64,000 bases of DNA from Turritopsis dohrnii (Eukaryota; Cnidaria; Hydrozoa; Anthoathecata; Oceaniidae): NCBI GenBank assembly GCA_027922465.2, contig BQMF02000037.1:1364001-1428000 (forward strand), read 5' to 3'. Position 1 is the stretch's first letter; each line of letters starts with the position of its first letter. A model generated the notes under the pieces. It did not search any database. It was not told where the DNA came from and saw only the letters and a program-made list of their open reading frames with translations. The position numbers and the translations under genes were made by a program. Of the stretch, positions 36,820 to 48,274 are shown one piece after another.

Positions 36820-37142
36820 TAGTAGATATTGTTTAGTAGTAGATGTTGCTTAATTTGTTGCTAAACATTAGTCGAAAATATAATATATATGTTCCGTCTT
36901 GAAAACCTAGGTACGTTTTTTAAAGTATCTAAGTATAATGTCTAGGACATTCAAAGGATTAGAACATATAACCTCGTACTGCAACCTCAAGCAACCACCT
37001 TGTGTAACAATTTTAAAAAATGTGCTGTAGCTATCATTTTAAAACTTCATGTTGCTAATCTATCTAAGATTTTGGTAGTACTGTTGCTTAACTTTTTGAG
37101 AAAATTTACTAGTGTTGCTTATAAACTTGTTGCTTATAAAAA
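36820..37142 (+). mobile_element. Non-coding repeat, AAGCAAC family, copy 1
   Basis: The ends contain GTTGCTTAATTTGTTGCT on the left and TGTTGCTTATAAACTTGTTG on the right. Inside, AGTATCTAAGTATAATGTCT and TTCATGTTGCTAATCTAT are shared with 58690-59075 and, inverted, with 48275-48610. Confidence 0.7.
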
Positions 37143-37154
37143 AACATGTAAATA

Positions 37155-37272
37155 AGATCACCAATTAGCAAAGTCGTCAAAATGTCACTGCGAGGAGGTG
37201 CATTTGATTTGATAGAATTTCTAAAACGTGCTCCTTCGCAGTGACTTTCAGCAAATTTATACATTGGGGAAA
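37155..37272. mobile_element. MITE, ACTCCTTCG family, copy 2
   Basis: GTCACTGCGAGGAGGTGCAT and GTGCTCCTTCGCAGTGACTT form the two arms. The outer ends are degraded. Confidence 0.65.
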
Positions 37273-37822
37273 TACTAAATGCTTTGTTTGTTTTCATGTT
37301 CCGGGTAAATCAATACTGAAATGCAATTCTGGTAATATTACTGACGTTAGCACATACTAACAATATTCCAGGCAGACTTTTTTGTAAAAACTTAATGCTA
37401 ATGATCGACTTGAAAAAGCAACATCATAAAAAGTATCTTCTATGAGGCACACTGGTTTGATCGCTTCGAATGTGTCACCAAACAATTATAGTTTAGAAAT
37501 TCTTTTCAAATTTCCTTTTGAAATAAACGGCTCAAATTAAAGGTTTGTCTTGTTTTAAACGTGTTTGGTAATATAAAGTCTAAAAATTTGTTCAATTATC
37601 AAAATACTGATTTTTTTAATACCTTAAATTGAGAAATTTTAGCGCAGATAAAATTTGGTGCAATTGACGCAAATTCTACCTAATTATTATTTTCTTTACT
37701 GGAGGTAAGTTTTTTCTGCACCACTTGACAAATCATGCATGTATTTAGGCTACAAATGATTATTTGATCCTAAATAACTTTAACTACAAGCAACATTTAT
37801 CGTTTTAATCTTTCTGAAAAGT

Positions 37823-37892
37823 CAACCTCGATCCCAGGGTCTCTTGCCTTTTCGATATACCGATAAGGCAAGAGACCCTGGGTTTGAGGTTG
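37823..37892. mobile_element. Palindromic MITE, CAACCTCG family, copy 2
   Basis: This is a 70-bp palindrome (CAACCTCGATCCCAGGGTCT, mirrored) flanked by the perfect 10-bp duplication TCTGAAAAGT (37813-37822 and 37893-37902). Confidence 0.9.
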
Positions 37893-38029
37893 TCTGAAAA
37901 GTATTACGGCAAACTGCGCCTGAACACTGTAGAACATAACTTTAAAAGTTTCCAAAAACACAACTGAGGAAGCAACTCTTTTCGAACGATTCAAAGTGGG
38001 AGAGAAAATGTCTAGGCAAGATATTTGAA

Positions 38030-38680
38030 GAGGTCAAAAAAGACGTGCAGAATCAAGATCTGACGAGGAAATAAGTAATATAAAGAAGTATTTTGATAAA
38101 AGAAATTATAAGATATTCAAACTAAGTTTGAAAAGGATAATAACCAACTGGTTAAAAGCTTCAAAAAGGAATCTGAACAAACTTTTAAGTTTCAAGGGAA
38201 CAAAAAGCAGTATGAATTTAATAAGTCTGTTTTACATGGCTTTGAGGCGTTAGGTGATCTTATAAAGCAAGGTTCGAAACGTAGATCAATGAAGTTTTTA
38301 CAAGAAATATCTACAAATGTTTGTAAAAGGAACAAATTGATTAAAGTTGCTGACAGATCTATCGCAGATGGAGTACCGTCGAGGAACACATCTATGATAA
38401 TCTGGCCAGCGACTCAGCTGATGAGCGGCAGATAAAACCGGCTGAAGCTCGAGCTTTGAAGAAGAATCAAAGTTTGTTCAGGCGTGCTAGAAAATCAGCT
38501 TCCAACGCATCATCGATGATCTTTAAAGCACCGGATAAGAGGCAGTTTCGGAATGCCGAGCCCGACTTCAGAGGAGTTTTTCACGCCAATATAACTACCT
38601 TCAAACCAACAGGAACTTGCTTCAGCTATGGAAAGAGCGGATATTGGCAAAACTTCTGTCCCGAATCTAAAAGACAATAA
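38030..38680 (+). pseudogene. DIRS-type retrotransposon gag-like ORF1, decayed
   Basis: The frame reads SEQTFKFQGNKKQYEFN, then KLIKVADRSIADG. After a frameshift near 38375 it continues VEEHIYDNLASDSADERQ and PAEARALKK, a pattern known from ORF1 of animal DIRS-like elements. It ends in a broken zinc knuckle, CFSYGKSGYWQNFCP, where the second Cys is Tyr and the His is Tyr. Several stops and shifts show it is dead. Confidence 0.75.
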
Positions 38681-38759
38681 CACATTTCAAGATTGTTCAA
38701 TATTTCTTCATTTTCTTCTGGCTATTCTCAAATTCAAATAGGTGAAACATTATCCTCTC

Positions 38760-39108
38760 AATCTAACAAAGGCTGTGTATGTGTGAAGGGTAATTTGAAA
38801 AAGAATATTTCTTTTTGGGAATCCATAAAATTCCATTCATCTCAACACCGCAAAATGCACGATTCAAAAATAACAGATCAGCGATAATTGAAAGTGAATT
38901 TGTTTCTACTGCAATAATGGAACTTCTTGAGTGGATGAGTTCAAGAGGCCGAATTTATCCCTCATGTTGTAAACCTTTTATCTGTTTCGACTCAATGAAA
39001 TGGTAAAAACGCCTCATTTTGGATTTGAGATAAGTAAACAAACATCTGTAGAAGGATAACATTAAATTTGACGACTGGAGGGTCATGAAGGAATGTTTGG
39101 ATAGGGGT

Positions 39109-39142
<34 letters not shown>

Positions 39143-39825
39143 GGGGGGGTAGGTTCATGTTTCAGTTTGATTCAAACCAAGGTCTCCACATCGAATTTTT
39201 TTAGGAACATCAAACTAATTTGGAATTTTCATGGGAATTAGATAGAAATTTGAGGCATCTTGTTTTCACTGCTCTGCCATTTGATTTAACCTCTGCCCCG
39301 TTCATTTTTAATAAGGCAATGCGCTGTCGGGTGAAATAAGACTGGAAGCAATTTGTATATCTCTGTGTATATGGACGATGGTTTGGGTGTCGCAAGCTCC
39401 TACGAAACATTCCAAATTTGTCTAAAACAGTTATTGAGAAGCGATTTCATTGTAAACAACGAAAAAAGCTTATGGTGTCCTCAAAAAGATAATTTTTGAG
39501 TTAAGCACAGATTTACGTAACAACCTTTTTGTTATTCCTCAGATGAGAGTTACGTCTATTCTCGATTGTATTATGCAAGCGATTGAAAACGTACCCTATT
39601 CGACAGCGACATCCTTCAGCGAAGTTGTGCGGTGAAATAGTTTCTACTAAATTTGTTGCAAAAGAATTAATTCAACTAAATACTGGAAACTTGTACAAAA
39701 TTATTGATGCACAAATGTCTTGGAATTATCGAATAAGTCTGAAAGGAAAAGGTTCTGCTATTAAAGAGATTATCTTTTGGCGTGATAATTTCACATTGTT
39801 CAATAAAAGAGAAGTAAGAAAGTAA
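38760..39825 (+). pseudogene. DIRS-type reverse transcriptase/RNase H, decayed
   Basis: Across shifting frames one can read VKGNLKKNISFWES, KIPFISTPQNARFKNN, ESEFVSTAIMELLEW, RLILDLR-stop-VNKHL, KFDDWRVMKECLDRG, then after a poly-G run FTALPFDLTSAPFIFNK and the catalytic YMDDGLGVASSYE, and lastly KLCGEIVSTKFVAKELIQL and NLYKIIDAQMSWNYRI. DDGLG in place of YxDD and the following block are characteristic of DIRS reverse transcriptases. Stops replace Tyr and Trp codons near 39030-39050. No tyrosine recombinase domain was found downstream. Confidence 0.85.
39104..39149 (+). repeat. Poly-G tract
   Basis: Forty-odd G residues are broken only by a T at 39108 and an A at 39142, inside the DIRS reverse transcriptase relic. 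It may be an expanded slippage tract (or assembly artefact) and is a strong quadruplex candidate. Confidence 0.9.
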
Positions 39826-39989
39826 CCGATTACTTACGTATGAAGGTTGCTTGATGTTCTTACGATCCCAAATAGTGAGATGTTGGTGAGTAAGAGACGG
39901 CACCCGGATCTCAAAGCTCAAACTTTACTGACTGAATCATACACGAGGAGCTTTTGGTTAGGGCCATTTGTATTTTTTGTAGTTTCTAA

Positions 39990-40621
39990 TCAGTAGATTT
40001 GGATTTTATTGCAAATTTCAGGATAACATTTCTTGATTTTCATTTCAATGTTAGCTGGAATGCGATGCTTTTTTAGCTTCTCAACATACGTATGCTTAGG
40101 CAAAGACTTATTCCAAAATTCATTCACATGTTTAGCTAAATTGTCTTTGATAGGAGGCCCTGCATATTCGTCTACATTCACTTCATCTTGAAGTGAGGCA
40201 ATAAGGTTACTAAAATTATCATCATCTGCAGTAGTAGCACCTAATTTGATCATCTATATCATCCTCTTCTTCCCCCAGGCTTAATAATGGGTATTCATCG
40301 TTTTCTTTCTCTATTCTTTTCCTTTTATTAGTCTTATAACAAACCTCACTATTCATCCTCTTAGATGATGATGAGGGTGCTGATAGATGAGTTGCTTACT
40401 GTGAAAGAAAATTATAAGTATGACTCTGGTGAATCTATATTTTGACCCTGTGGGTAATGTATAAAAGCAGGCTGTGCCTGAGAATTTGCTTGTAAGATTT
40501 CTATTGCGGCTGCATTTTCCTGGATGTCTTGTTGTACTTGTTGGAGAGTGTGCAAGACTTGCGTTAAAACTTCTGTAGTTTGCTCAGAAGACAACTGACT
40601 TATCAATGTTCCCTGTTCCAT
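39990..40621 (-). pseudogene. Retroelement ORF1-like protein, broken
   Basis: The first block (40621-40412) starts MEQGTLISQLSSEQTTEVLT and contains a coiled-coil-like segment, QQVQQDIQENAAAIEILQ. After a break, the frames read an acidic tract (GEEEDDIDD), then DNFSNLIASLQDEVN, YAGPPIKDNLAKHVNEFW and KLKKHRIPANIE. The GPPI..LA..VN..W pattern is familiar from gag-like ORFs of cnidarian retroelements, as I recall it. At least two frame breaks are present. Confidence 0.6.
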
Positions 40622-40639
40622 AAGGTTTATGTTAAGTAA

Positions 40640-40804
40640 CAGAGGCGTAGCCAGAGGTCAGTCAAAATTTGTGGAGGAGAGTTAAGTCATTTAGGGTAGA
40701 AAAAGAAAGCGTGCAAGTAACCTAATCGCCACTTAAGACTGAAAAGAAATATCATAAAGTTGAACTCCTCCAGGTTTTTTTGACTGACCCTAACTACGCC
40801 TCTG
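40640..40804. mobile_element. hAT-like MITE (CAGAGGCGTAGCC ends)
   Basis: The inverted ends CAGAGGCGTAG and CTACGCCTCTG, with GTCAGTCAAAA and TTTTTTTGACTGAC inside, are flanked by the 5-bp duplication AGTAA (40635-40639 and 40805-40809). Confidence 0.85.
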
Positions 40805-41033
40805 AGTAAGGAAAAAGGAAAATACAAAAAGTACTTATCTCAATTATGTTCTTCTCACACGTCTGGTCGCTTCGAAAGCCAAGGCTGAATTGAGCTTCGA
40901 GATCCGAGCGCCGTCTCTCATTTACCCAACTCACGGTTAAGTGAACAAGAGTCATTCCCTATAGACATCTCGAAAGAGAAATTTATTCTGATGCTAGTGA
41001 TTATGGGATTGGAGAGTATGCAGAAACGTGTAA

Positions 41034-42846
41034 TAACAAGATTCGCAAAAATGCGACTATATATTTCCCAAAAGTTGCGAAACTTTTGTTACTTATTGTT
41101 AAGAAAAATATAAAAATGTTGTCCTTACTAAACAGGGTAGAATTGAATTTAATACCACAAAAGAAGTTATTTTGAATTTATTAAGAAATGAAGATGTTCA
41201 TGGTCAAATGATAAGGTTTCTCTTATAAATTTTAAACAACTAAATATCAACAACCGCACCAATACGTAAGGCGATTTTAGCATAATAAACATATGATCTT
41301 TATTGTTGCAGAAGCTTGACATCCTTTATACCATAAAATCATAACAAAACAATGCAATTCAACAGAAGACACTTGCACTTGCTTTTTGTAACTCAGATAA
41401 AACTATCTTACAACATTATACAATCAAATTTACAAAAGAAGAAAAGAAAATTGTCAAACTTAATTTTAATACTACAGTATATATAAGTATTAAAAATACT
41501 ACGAGGTAGATATATAAGCAACAAGATGCCCTGACAGGCATAAGGATTTCTGCGAAACCAGCTGAAGCATGAAAAATGAAAGACTAGTGATATTCTTCAA
41601 ATTTGAAGATTGAACGGCTTCTACAATACAACATCACATTTTTGATCATACACTCCCTAGGAATCCATGAAAGCATAACTGTTATATACCATAGATCAAA
41701 AATAGATAAAACAAAAATAAAACTATAATAGTTAAACCCGCTAAAAAGTTTGTCAACTTTTGTTCATTTCCAGGGATGATGGCACATTACCTTTTAAAAG
41801 TGTAAATAGGACTTAACTAAAAACAACAAAGAAAAGAAATACACATAAGGTGCGAATTGTAACCATGGATATACATTTTATATGACAGTTTTTTTCAAAA
41901 AACAAGAAACGATGTATAAGAGCGAAAAGAAAAAAAACTTTTTCGAAAAAAAAATTAAGAAACAAAGGCGAAAAACTCATCAGACATACCACGTAGCTAC
42001 CTACCTAATCTAGCTACTAAGCATTTAAAAATATAGCTTTTAAAAAGTTTATGAACGACTTGGATAAATTTTCCTAACTGCAAGAGAGCTTCGAACCAAA
42101 GATGTTATCAACAACGAATCTTAAATTTATTACAAGCGATGCTTCGAATTTGGTGGAACTGAAGTTCTCCATTGTGTTTTTTGTGGGAGTAATGTCTCTT
42201 ATTTCGTGAAAAGTGGCAAAACACTAAAATATTTATATAAAGAATGTTTTGGTAGTTTTCATGTAAAGGCACGCACGAAATTTCAAAAAACCACTAGGTT
42301 TGGACAGCAAAAAAACCAAAAAACAACCAGAGCCGGTTTTAATGTATTTCTTGCTTCCCCAGAAATCCAAAAAAGAGAATAACAAGAAGTTTCATTTTGA
42401 TTTATAATTTAATTCAATATTTCGTCCTACATCCGCAGAACATTGTCACGCAGGACGAAATATTGAATAATTATAAATCAAAATGAAACTTCTCGTTACT
42501 CTCTTTTTACTAAGGCTTTACGCCCTGAAGAATATCTTCAATATATAAGCAAATAACTATCAAAAAGCAATCAAAAGCACTTCAAATTAGCACTTCAAAT
42601 TCGGACAGAAGAGTTATTTTCAAAAAAGAGATGGGCTTAAAGTGACAATTAAATTCAAGTGTTCAGAATAAATATATAAATAAATATATTTATATATTTA
42701 TTATATATTTGATAAAAATGACCATTGTAAATCCTAAATGAAAAAAAAAAACAACAGATTTTGGTAGTGAAAATAGACTACACATCCATAACCAATTCAC
42801 TAAAAAGCTGAAAGTAAACGTTTTTTGTTCTGGCTTGATTTAATTA
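41034..42846 (-). repeat. Repeat R1, copy 3 (inverted, partial)
   Basis: Reverse-complement matches to copy 1 include GTCGCATTTTTGCGAATCTT, GACAATTTTCTTTTCTTCTT, TCACTTTAAGCC and GATTTGGTTATGGAT. About 0.85 kb at 41520-42370 has no counterpart in copy 1. A hairpin insertion (AATATTTCGTCC arms, about 42391-42490) is private to this copy. It stands head-to-head with copy 2. Confidence 0.75.
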
Positions 42847-42908
42847 TATATTTCCCCGTAGGACGAAATATATGTTAAAATCGGCAGTTTCCTTCTCCTT
42901 CTCCTTCT

Positions 42909-44830
42909 CCGTTCACTTTTATAGCCGCGGTTTGGTATTGAATTTTCGCCTAGCCGCCAAAGTAGATAAGAATAGAGGCTAGTCTACAGCACGCCATTTT
43001 TTTCAGTCAGTGCAGATGAGTGGAAGATTTTTGTTTTTTTTCTGCTAGCTCTTAAAATGATTCAATAGATGAAACGTTAAATGATGGAAATGAATCGTTT
43101 TAGTTCAGTGTTGTCTTAAAAAGCTTTGTAAAAACTTTTGAATGAACGTGTAAAACCAGAAAAAATTGATGTATCAATGCAATGATGTTTTGTTTTTGTT
43201 GATAACATTGTTATATGATGATTGGTAATTAGTATGCTTCGAACAGCAAACCATTGAAGCTGTGGTTTCAGTACAAAGGTGAAAATTCATTATCAATAGC
43301 CAGGCTGAAGATTTATTTTTATTTTACATCCTGATATATATAATGTAGAGCTCAACTGAACTGAAAGCACGATGTACCAGCCATAAAGCAAAGGAAACCC
43401 TTTTCATGTGGGGAGAACAACCAGTTCAACCAGTTTCAAAAAGTACATACAAAAATAGCTAGTAAAAACATGATGTCGTATATGCAACAAGAAGTACAGA
43501 AAACCTATTACGTATAATATTTTAAAACGTATTATATAGTCATTTAATCCAACAACGGAAACATAGTTTACTATGGATGAATTCCATGATCACGTATACT
43601 GTTTTGATACTGTATATCATATTTTATTTTGCAAAATTTAATATATGTACTGTCAATTTTCCTGTACGAACAACGAACGTAATTCAAAACACAACACAAA
43701 TGACAGTCTGTAATTTAAATCAAGACGGAGCACGAACTTCTACTTTCAGCTATGTAGTGATTTGGTTATGGATATATATACTACCAAAGTTTTTTTTTCC
43801 ATTTGGGATTTATATATGAAGGTCATTTTTACCACAAAATAAACACAAAATAAATATTTCTGTTATTCTGAATATATACTTGAATTTAGTTTTATAAATT
43901 GCCACTTTAAGAGTTTGAAATTTTTAGCTGTTTGAAGTCGCCATTCTGTTTACATGAGAAATTTTGATACGGTCTTGGAGAGTTTTGTCGAGTAAAAATC
44001 GAAACAATAGATTTACTTGTTTCTAGTATACGAGTGCGTTTTTACACGAGAGCTATACTTAACTCACACCGGTTTGAGATTTCAATACGGGTAGAAATAT
44101 TTTCTATGCACGATGGAATAAATTTAGCACATTCTATATTTTTATTTCATGTGTCGTCAGCAAAATTTAATTAACATGCACATGCTTGTTAACACATTTT
44201 ATGATAAAACAATGAAATGTGAAAACTTTCACACCTTTCCAAGCTGTATCGAAATTTCAAACCTACTTCTTAAGTAGGTTTGAAATCATCACGTGTAAAA
44301 TTTCAGTACGGCTGTTATCATGTAAACATCGCTAAAGGTTTGACCAGGAACCGTAGTGAAATAATTACCCATATCGAAACTCGTAACAGGAGGATTGAAA
44401 TTTCAAACCGGTTTGAGTTCACTAAGGCTCTCATGTAAACGCACTCTATAAGGCCATCTTTTTTAAAAAAATAACTATTCTGTCCTAATTTGAAATGTTA
44501 CACGTAATATTTGTTAGTAGAGATTTTGATTACTTTTGATAGTTATTTGCTTATGCCTACCCCAAAGTAAACTGTGGTATCAAAACTAGGTTTAACAATT
44601 TTCTTTTCTTCTTTTGTACAGAAAACCTGTATATATACAAATTTGATTGTATGATGTTGTAAGATAGTTTTATTTGAGTTACAAATAGGAAACTTGTCAA
44701 GCTTCTGCAACAATAAAAGGTCATACATCTTATATTAAGATGAAATTGTCTTACACATTGATGAGTTTTTTGATATGCAGTTGTTTAAGGGAAAATATTA
44801 GTCGCATTTAGGTCTTTTCATTTTTAGCTA
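42909..44830 (+). repeat. Repeat R1, copy 2
   Basis: It starts after a CTTCTC-rich run with GTTCACTTTTATAGCCGCGG, as at position 2, and follows copy 1 to about 44800. It lacks the inverted duplication of copy 1 but carries an inserted block at about 43911-44453. Confidence 0.8.
44033..44446. mobile_element. MITE with GAGTGCGTTT..ACACGAGAG ends, inserted in R1 copy 2
   Basis: The left end GAGTGCGTTTTTACACGAGA is mirrored by CTCTCATGTAAACGCACTC. Inner motifs CACCGGTTTGAGATTTCAA and TTTCAAACCGGTTTGAG form further arms. Flanking TATA could be the target duplication. Confidence 0.7.
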
Positions 44831-46069
44831 CGTGTCCATAGTAACTTCTCAGTCACTTTTTAACTCCTCAGCAAAAAATTTTAAAATAAAAACTATACGT
44901 GTTTTGAGTATGCATCTTTCAAAAAGCAAAGCATAAGGTTTCCTAAACACGCTACTTAAAAAATCAGATGTTCATCGAGTTTTCATGTCCGTTTTAAGTT
45001 TTTACGCTCTTTATGCTTACAGAACAGACATTAAAAAAATTTGACGGTGGCTTTCGATTATTGCACTGGCTTCAATCTGCAATCAAGCGATCTGACGACC
45101 AGCTGACCAAAGTCAAAAGAAGACTATGAGCTGACTGAATTCATTACGTGCACATTTCGCGCAATAAAAAGATATTGTCATACTACTATGTAGATAAAAA
45201 CTTATCTCCGTCATTGTATAAACATGTTTCATTTTTGAGTGGAAAAACAGGACAGCTGAGCTGCGTACGATATATGAGGCTCAACCAACTTCTCGCCTAG
45301 GTCCACCGGGAAAAAATAGATCCAATGGTGGAACAGCTTAACTCATATCAACTGAATCTAAAATTTGAACTGAAAGTTTTAAACTATATCTGACGAGATT
45401 CTGTCGTTCAATAAAAAACTATTTAGGATGGAGGTTAGCTTTGTAGTTTTACTTTGTAGTGAAAACTTTTTTACGTGTCTGAAGTGGCCCTTATTCAATT
45501 ATCTCCATAATGCATCATACCCAGAATAAAAGGAAGAACGAAAGCTGATATGCTTAATGACACAATGGAAATTATAGAGATAATTGAATAAGGGAGAGTG
45601 GCAGATTGAACAAGCACATTATTATTGCGTAATACCTGACCCTTTTAACGAAAATCTTGTTCAAATATTGTCCCAATTGTCATTGAAACGAAAATTTCGT
45701 TCATACATTGTCCCAATTGTCATTGAAATGGCTCACCAAAAACGAGACTGAAATTTTTCTCAAGGATGAATAAGGTTTGCACTTTGTTCTTGCAAAGTCC
45801 TTAAGTCGTTTTAAATCATCTGTTTTTGCGTTTGGGTAACCATGGTATATAAACCATTATAAACCATATTGACCATTTTATATATAAATCAAAAGATGAA
45901 TGACGTTATCATATTTGTATCTGAAATTGGCCAGAGAAAATCGAAGACTTGAATAAACGTATTTTTTTATATATATATATATATAAAAGTACATACACAT
46001 AAGAAATACTATTCTAAAAAAAGCTTAAGAAGGAAACATTGCCAGGTTAGGGAATGGGAGACGAAAAAC
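44831..46069. other. Unassigned DNA with short repeats
   Basis: No gene was recognised. It contains a 107-bp MITE (45488-45594), a 43-bp unit present twice (TTGTCCCAATTGTCATTGAA, about 45640-45730) and a short (TA)n run near 45970. Confidence 0.5.
45488..45594. mobile_element. Short foldback MITE (CCCTTATTCAATTATCTC ends)
   Basis: The end CCCTTATTCAATTATCTC is mirrored by GAGATAATTGAATAAGGG over 107 bp. No flanking duplication is clear. Confidence 0.7.
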
Positions 46070-46122
46070 TCAGGGTTTCTTACCTAAATACAGACAGTGA
46101 CAAAGAGATCCTGGGTTCCAGG
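46070..46122. mobile_element. Degenerate CAACCTCG-family foldback
   Basis: CAGGGTTTCTTACC and AGAGATCCTGGGTTCCAGG are divergent left and right arms of the palindromic family. Confidence 0.5.
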
Positions 46123-46162
46123 TTGTTGTTGAATGCAATTATGTACAAACAAAAGAAACATA

Positions 46163-46876
46163 GACTCCGTTTCCATTAAAACGATATATTGTAGCGTCGC
46201 GTCTTCAAATCTCCGTTTTTAATGGAAACACCTTTGAACCATTTCGTTATAATACGATAGAAAGTGTTTCCATTAAAACGAAAATTATGCGCCTTATGAT
46301 TATTTACTGATCTCCATGTGGAAGATATTTGTGAGGTTTGCAAGAAAATATTTTTCGACATCTTATGAAGTTTTGTAGTCTGAATGCATGCAGTGAATAA
46401 AGATGGAAGAAAAAAATTTTGGACTGTTTCTTTTGGTTTTTGCTTTTCTTCACTTTAATTTAATGTCATGTAATAATACATTATTTTTATGGCATTTATG
46501 TCTTTGCATTAAAAAATTACCAGCGGATTAAAAATATTGTTTGCTGATATCCAAATATTTTGTATTAATATTATTTGTTCACATAACTTCTTTCTACTCA
46601 GTGCCATTTTGTTTGTTTTGAAAAAATGAATGTGAGGTTTCATCTTAATAATCATAACGACACCGCTTGCTTAGTGTTTCCATTAAAAAAATTGCGTATT
46701 AAAAGCTATCCGATAGATGTTATATCACTTTCAGAATCGGAGCGTAATAAAAGATATCCGCTACTGTTTTCATGCCGAAGTGACACATTTTTAATGGAAA
46801 CAGACCCCCTATCCGATATGGTTGTTAAGAAGTGACGCAACGCTACGATGCAAATCGTCTTAATGGAAACGGAGTC
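46163..46876. mobile_element. 714-bp MITE with GACTCCGTTTCCATTAAAAC ends
   Basis: The ends are inverted over 40 bp or more (GACTCCGTTTCCATTAA; TTGTAGCGTCGC against GCAACGCTACGA) and flanked by the 3-bp repeat ATA. The motif GTTTCCATTAAAA occurs at least six times in both orientations. The 3-bp flank and the Harbinger-related genes just downstream suggest a PIF/Harbinger-type non-autonomous element. Confidence 0.75.
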
Positions 46877-47151
46877 ATAGTCTGGCAAACCTATGCAAAA
46901 GTACAAAATATCTTCAGACAAAATATTTTGCAAAAACTGTTTGTGTACATGGTTGATAAGAAACTCCAAACTTCTTGACCCCCTCAACCTTCCAATTAAA
47001 GTTGTGGCACCGGCAGACCATAGTTGACATAGCTGTCTTCAACAACATTGAATTTGAGGGCAGAGGCCATGAAATTGGATTTTCAGTGATGTACAGTCAT
47101 ACAGATTTACAAATTTATTTTGTCCAACGCTACTATGAAATAAAAAGGTTA

Positions 47152-47275
47152 AAACGGCCCAGTGGTCAAAATCAGTAAACAAGGTTACTGCAACGAAGAG
47201 TATTTTCATTGAAATAGTAGATGAGAATTTCTAATGTACTCCTCCGTAGGTGTTAAACAAATTTATCGATGGGAA
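47152..47275. mobile_element. MITE, ACTCCTTCG family, copy 3
   Basis: GGCCCAGTGGTCAAAATCAG, ACTGCAACGAAGAGTATTTT and ACTCCTCCGTAGG align with the other copies. It ends close to the 3' end of the MADF/BESS-like gene. Confidence 0.7.
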
Positions 47276-47353
47276 TGTACTTGCACTGAACTTTGATGGT
47301 TCATGTTGTGAGAACCACTAATAAGGAACGCAAAATGTGGCTAAAGAATCGTC

Positions 47354-48217
47354 CTAATTCTTGCCGTTATTTTGGTGAGACGTTTTATACTTGAGCTGAA
47401 TCACCATCTGCTGCATACTAAGTTTCAGCATAGCCTTCTCTTCCGATTCGGGTATTTGAGTTAACATTTTCAATATCAAATCAATAAAAATCTCGTCTTC
47501 CGATTTATCGATTTCTTTAATGTTGTGGTTTTTGTTCGTAGTGTTATTTCCACTGTCAACAAGCACTTCAGAATTTTTAACAAAACTTGTGTTATAATTG
47601 CTAGAAAAAATTGTGGCATCATTTGAACGCTGTGGAGGAGTGTCAACATAAGTTGGGAAAACCGCTTCGCAAGGAAGGTCTCTCAATCGCATGCTTTTTG
47701 CACGTTTATACTCGTGATTCATTTCAGTGTTTTCGATGTTTTTGGCGCTTTGTACGGTCTCCTTCAGTTGACGCGTGGAAAATGCATCCGTGAGGAAGTG
47801 TAATACTTCAAAAAATCTCCAATTACTGGAATACTGTGAAGAGGTGTTCTCCATCATACGTTTTTGCAATCCGTAGTAACTTTTCAAATTCGTAAGTTTT
47901 TCAGTAATCTGCTTTTGAGAGGCGGTGATTCCCGACCCTTTTAATTTGCATTCGATCTGGTCCAACGATTCTAAACGACGTCCACGATGATAATACATTT
48001 CGTGTTTTGTATTGTACAAGTTTGGATGTTCCGACCACGCCTCTATTAATACGAATACTTCCGTATCAGTCCATTCTCGTACACATTCGTCGGGTTTTTT
48101 CGTAGGACGACCACGCTTTCGTGATGTTGTCGAACTTGAACTCGGTGCTTCAAAATGGCTTTCCTGGTGAAACGACGTCATATAGCTTTCGTTCGCCTCT
48201 GCTAATCTAAACAGCAT
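47354..48217 (-). CDS. MADF/SANT-like DNA-binding protein with AT-hook and BESS-like tail
   Basis: An intact frame of up to 287 residues. Residues 33-41 (RKRGRPTKK) form an AT-hook-like motif. Residues 49 to about 145 form a MADF/Myb-SANT-like domain (WTDTEVFVLIEAW, YHRGRRLESLDQIECKLKG, KQITEKLTNLKSYYGLQKR, WRFFEVLHF). The C-terminal EIFIDLILKMLTQIPESEEK to LKLSMQQMVIQLK resembles a BESS interaction motif. Such proteins accompany PIF/Harbinger transposases and also occur as host regulators. A divergent transposase N-terminal fragment begins 430 bp away, so this is likely the accessory gene of a decayed Harbinger element or a domesticated one. A good acceptor (ATGCTGTTTAG at about 48205) lies inside the first codons, so translation may start at Met13 or an upstream exon may exist. 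Confidence 0.75.
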   Translation of the reverse strand: MLFRLAEANESYMTSFHQESHFEAPSSSSTTSRKRGRPTKKPDECVREWTDTEVFVLIEAWSEHPNLYNTKHEMYYHRGRRLESLDQIECKLKGSGITASQKQITEKLTNLKSYYGLQKRMMENTSSQYSSNWRFFEVLHFLTDAFSTRQLKETVQSAKNIENTEMNHEYKRAKSMRLRDLPCEAVFPTYVDTPPQRSNDATIFSSNYNTSFVKNSEVLVDSGNNTTNKNHNIKEIDKSEDEIFIDLILKMLTQIPESEEKAMLKLSMQQMVIQLKYKTSHQNNGKN

Positions 48218-48274
48218 AAGAAAATTTGTATAACAATAGACATTTTCATTAATTATAACGAGTTACACGTTTTT

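Larger units (their letters stand above)
39880..40935 (-). mobile_element. Gag-only element with inverted ends, adjoining the DIRS relic
   Basis: The stretch at 39880-39930 (GAGACGGCACCCGGATCTCA) is inverted at about 40885-40935 (TGAGCTTCGAGATCCGAGCG). Between them lie a minus-strand gag-like pseudogene and a small hAT-like MITE. The ends may be the split inverted repeats of a DIRS-type element or the TIRs of a non-autonomous one. Confidence 0.5.

Noticed and set aside
1502..43819. Similar short frames in R1 copies (1502-1717 and 43577-43819)
   Set aside because: Similarity follows from DNA homology of the repeat. Reading frames are not preserved along the repeat.
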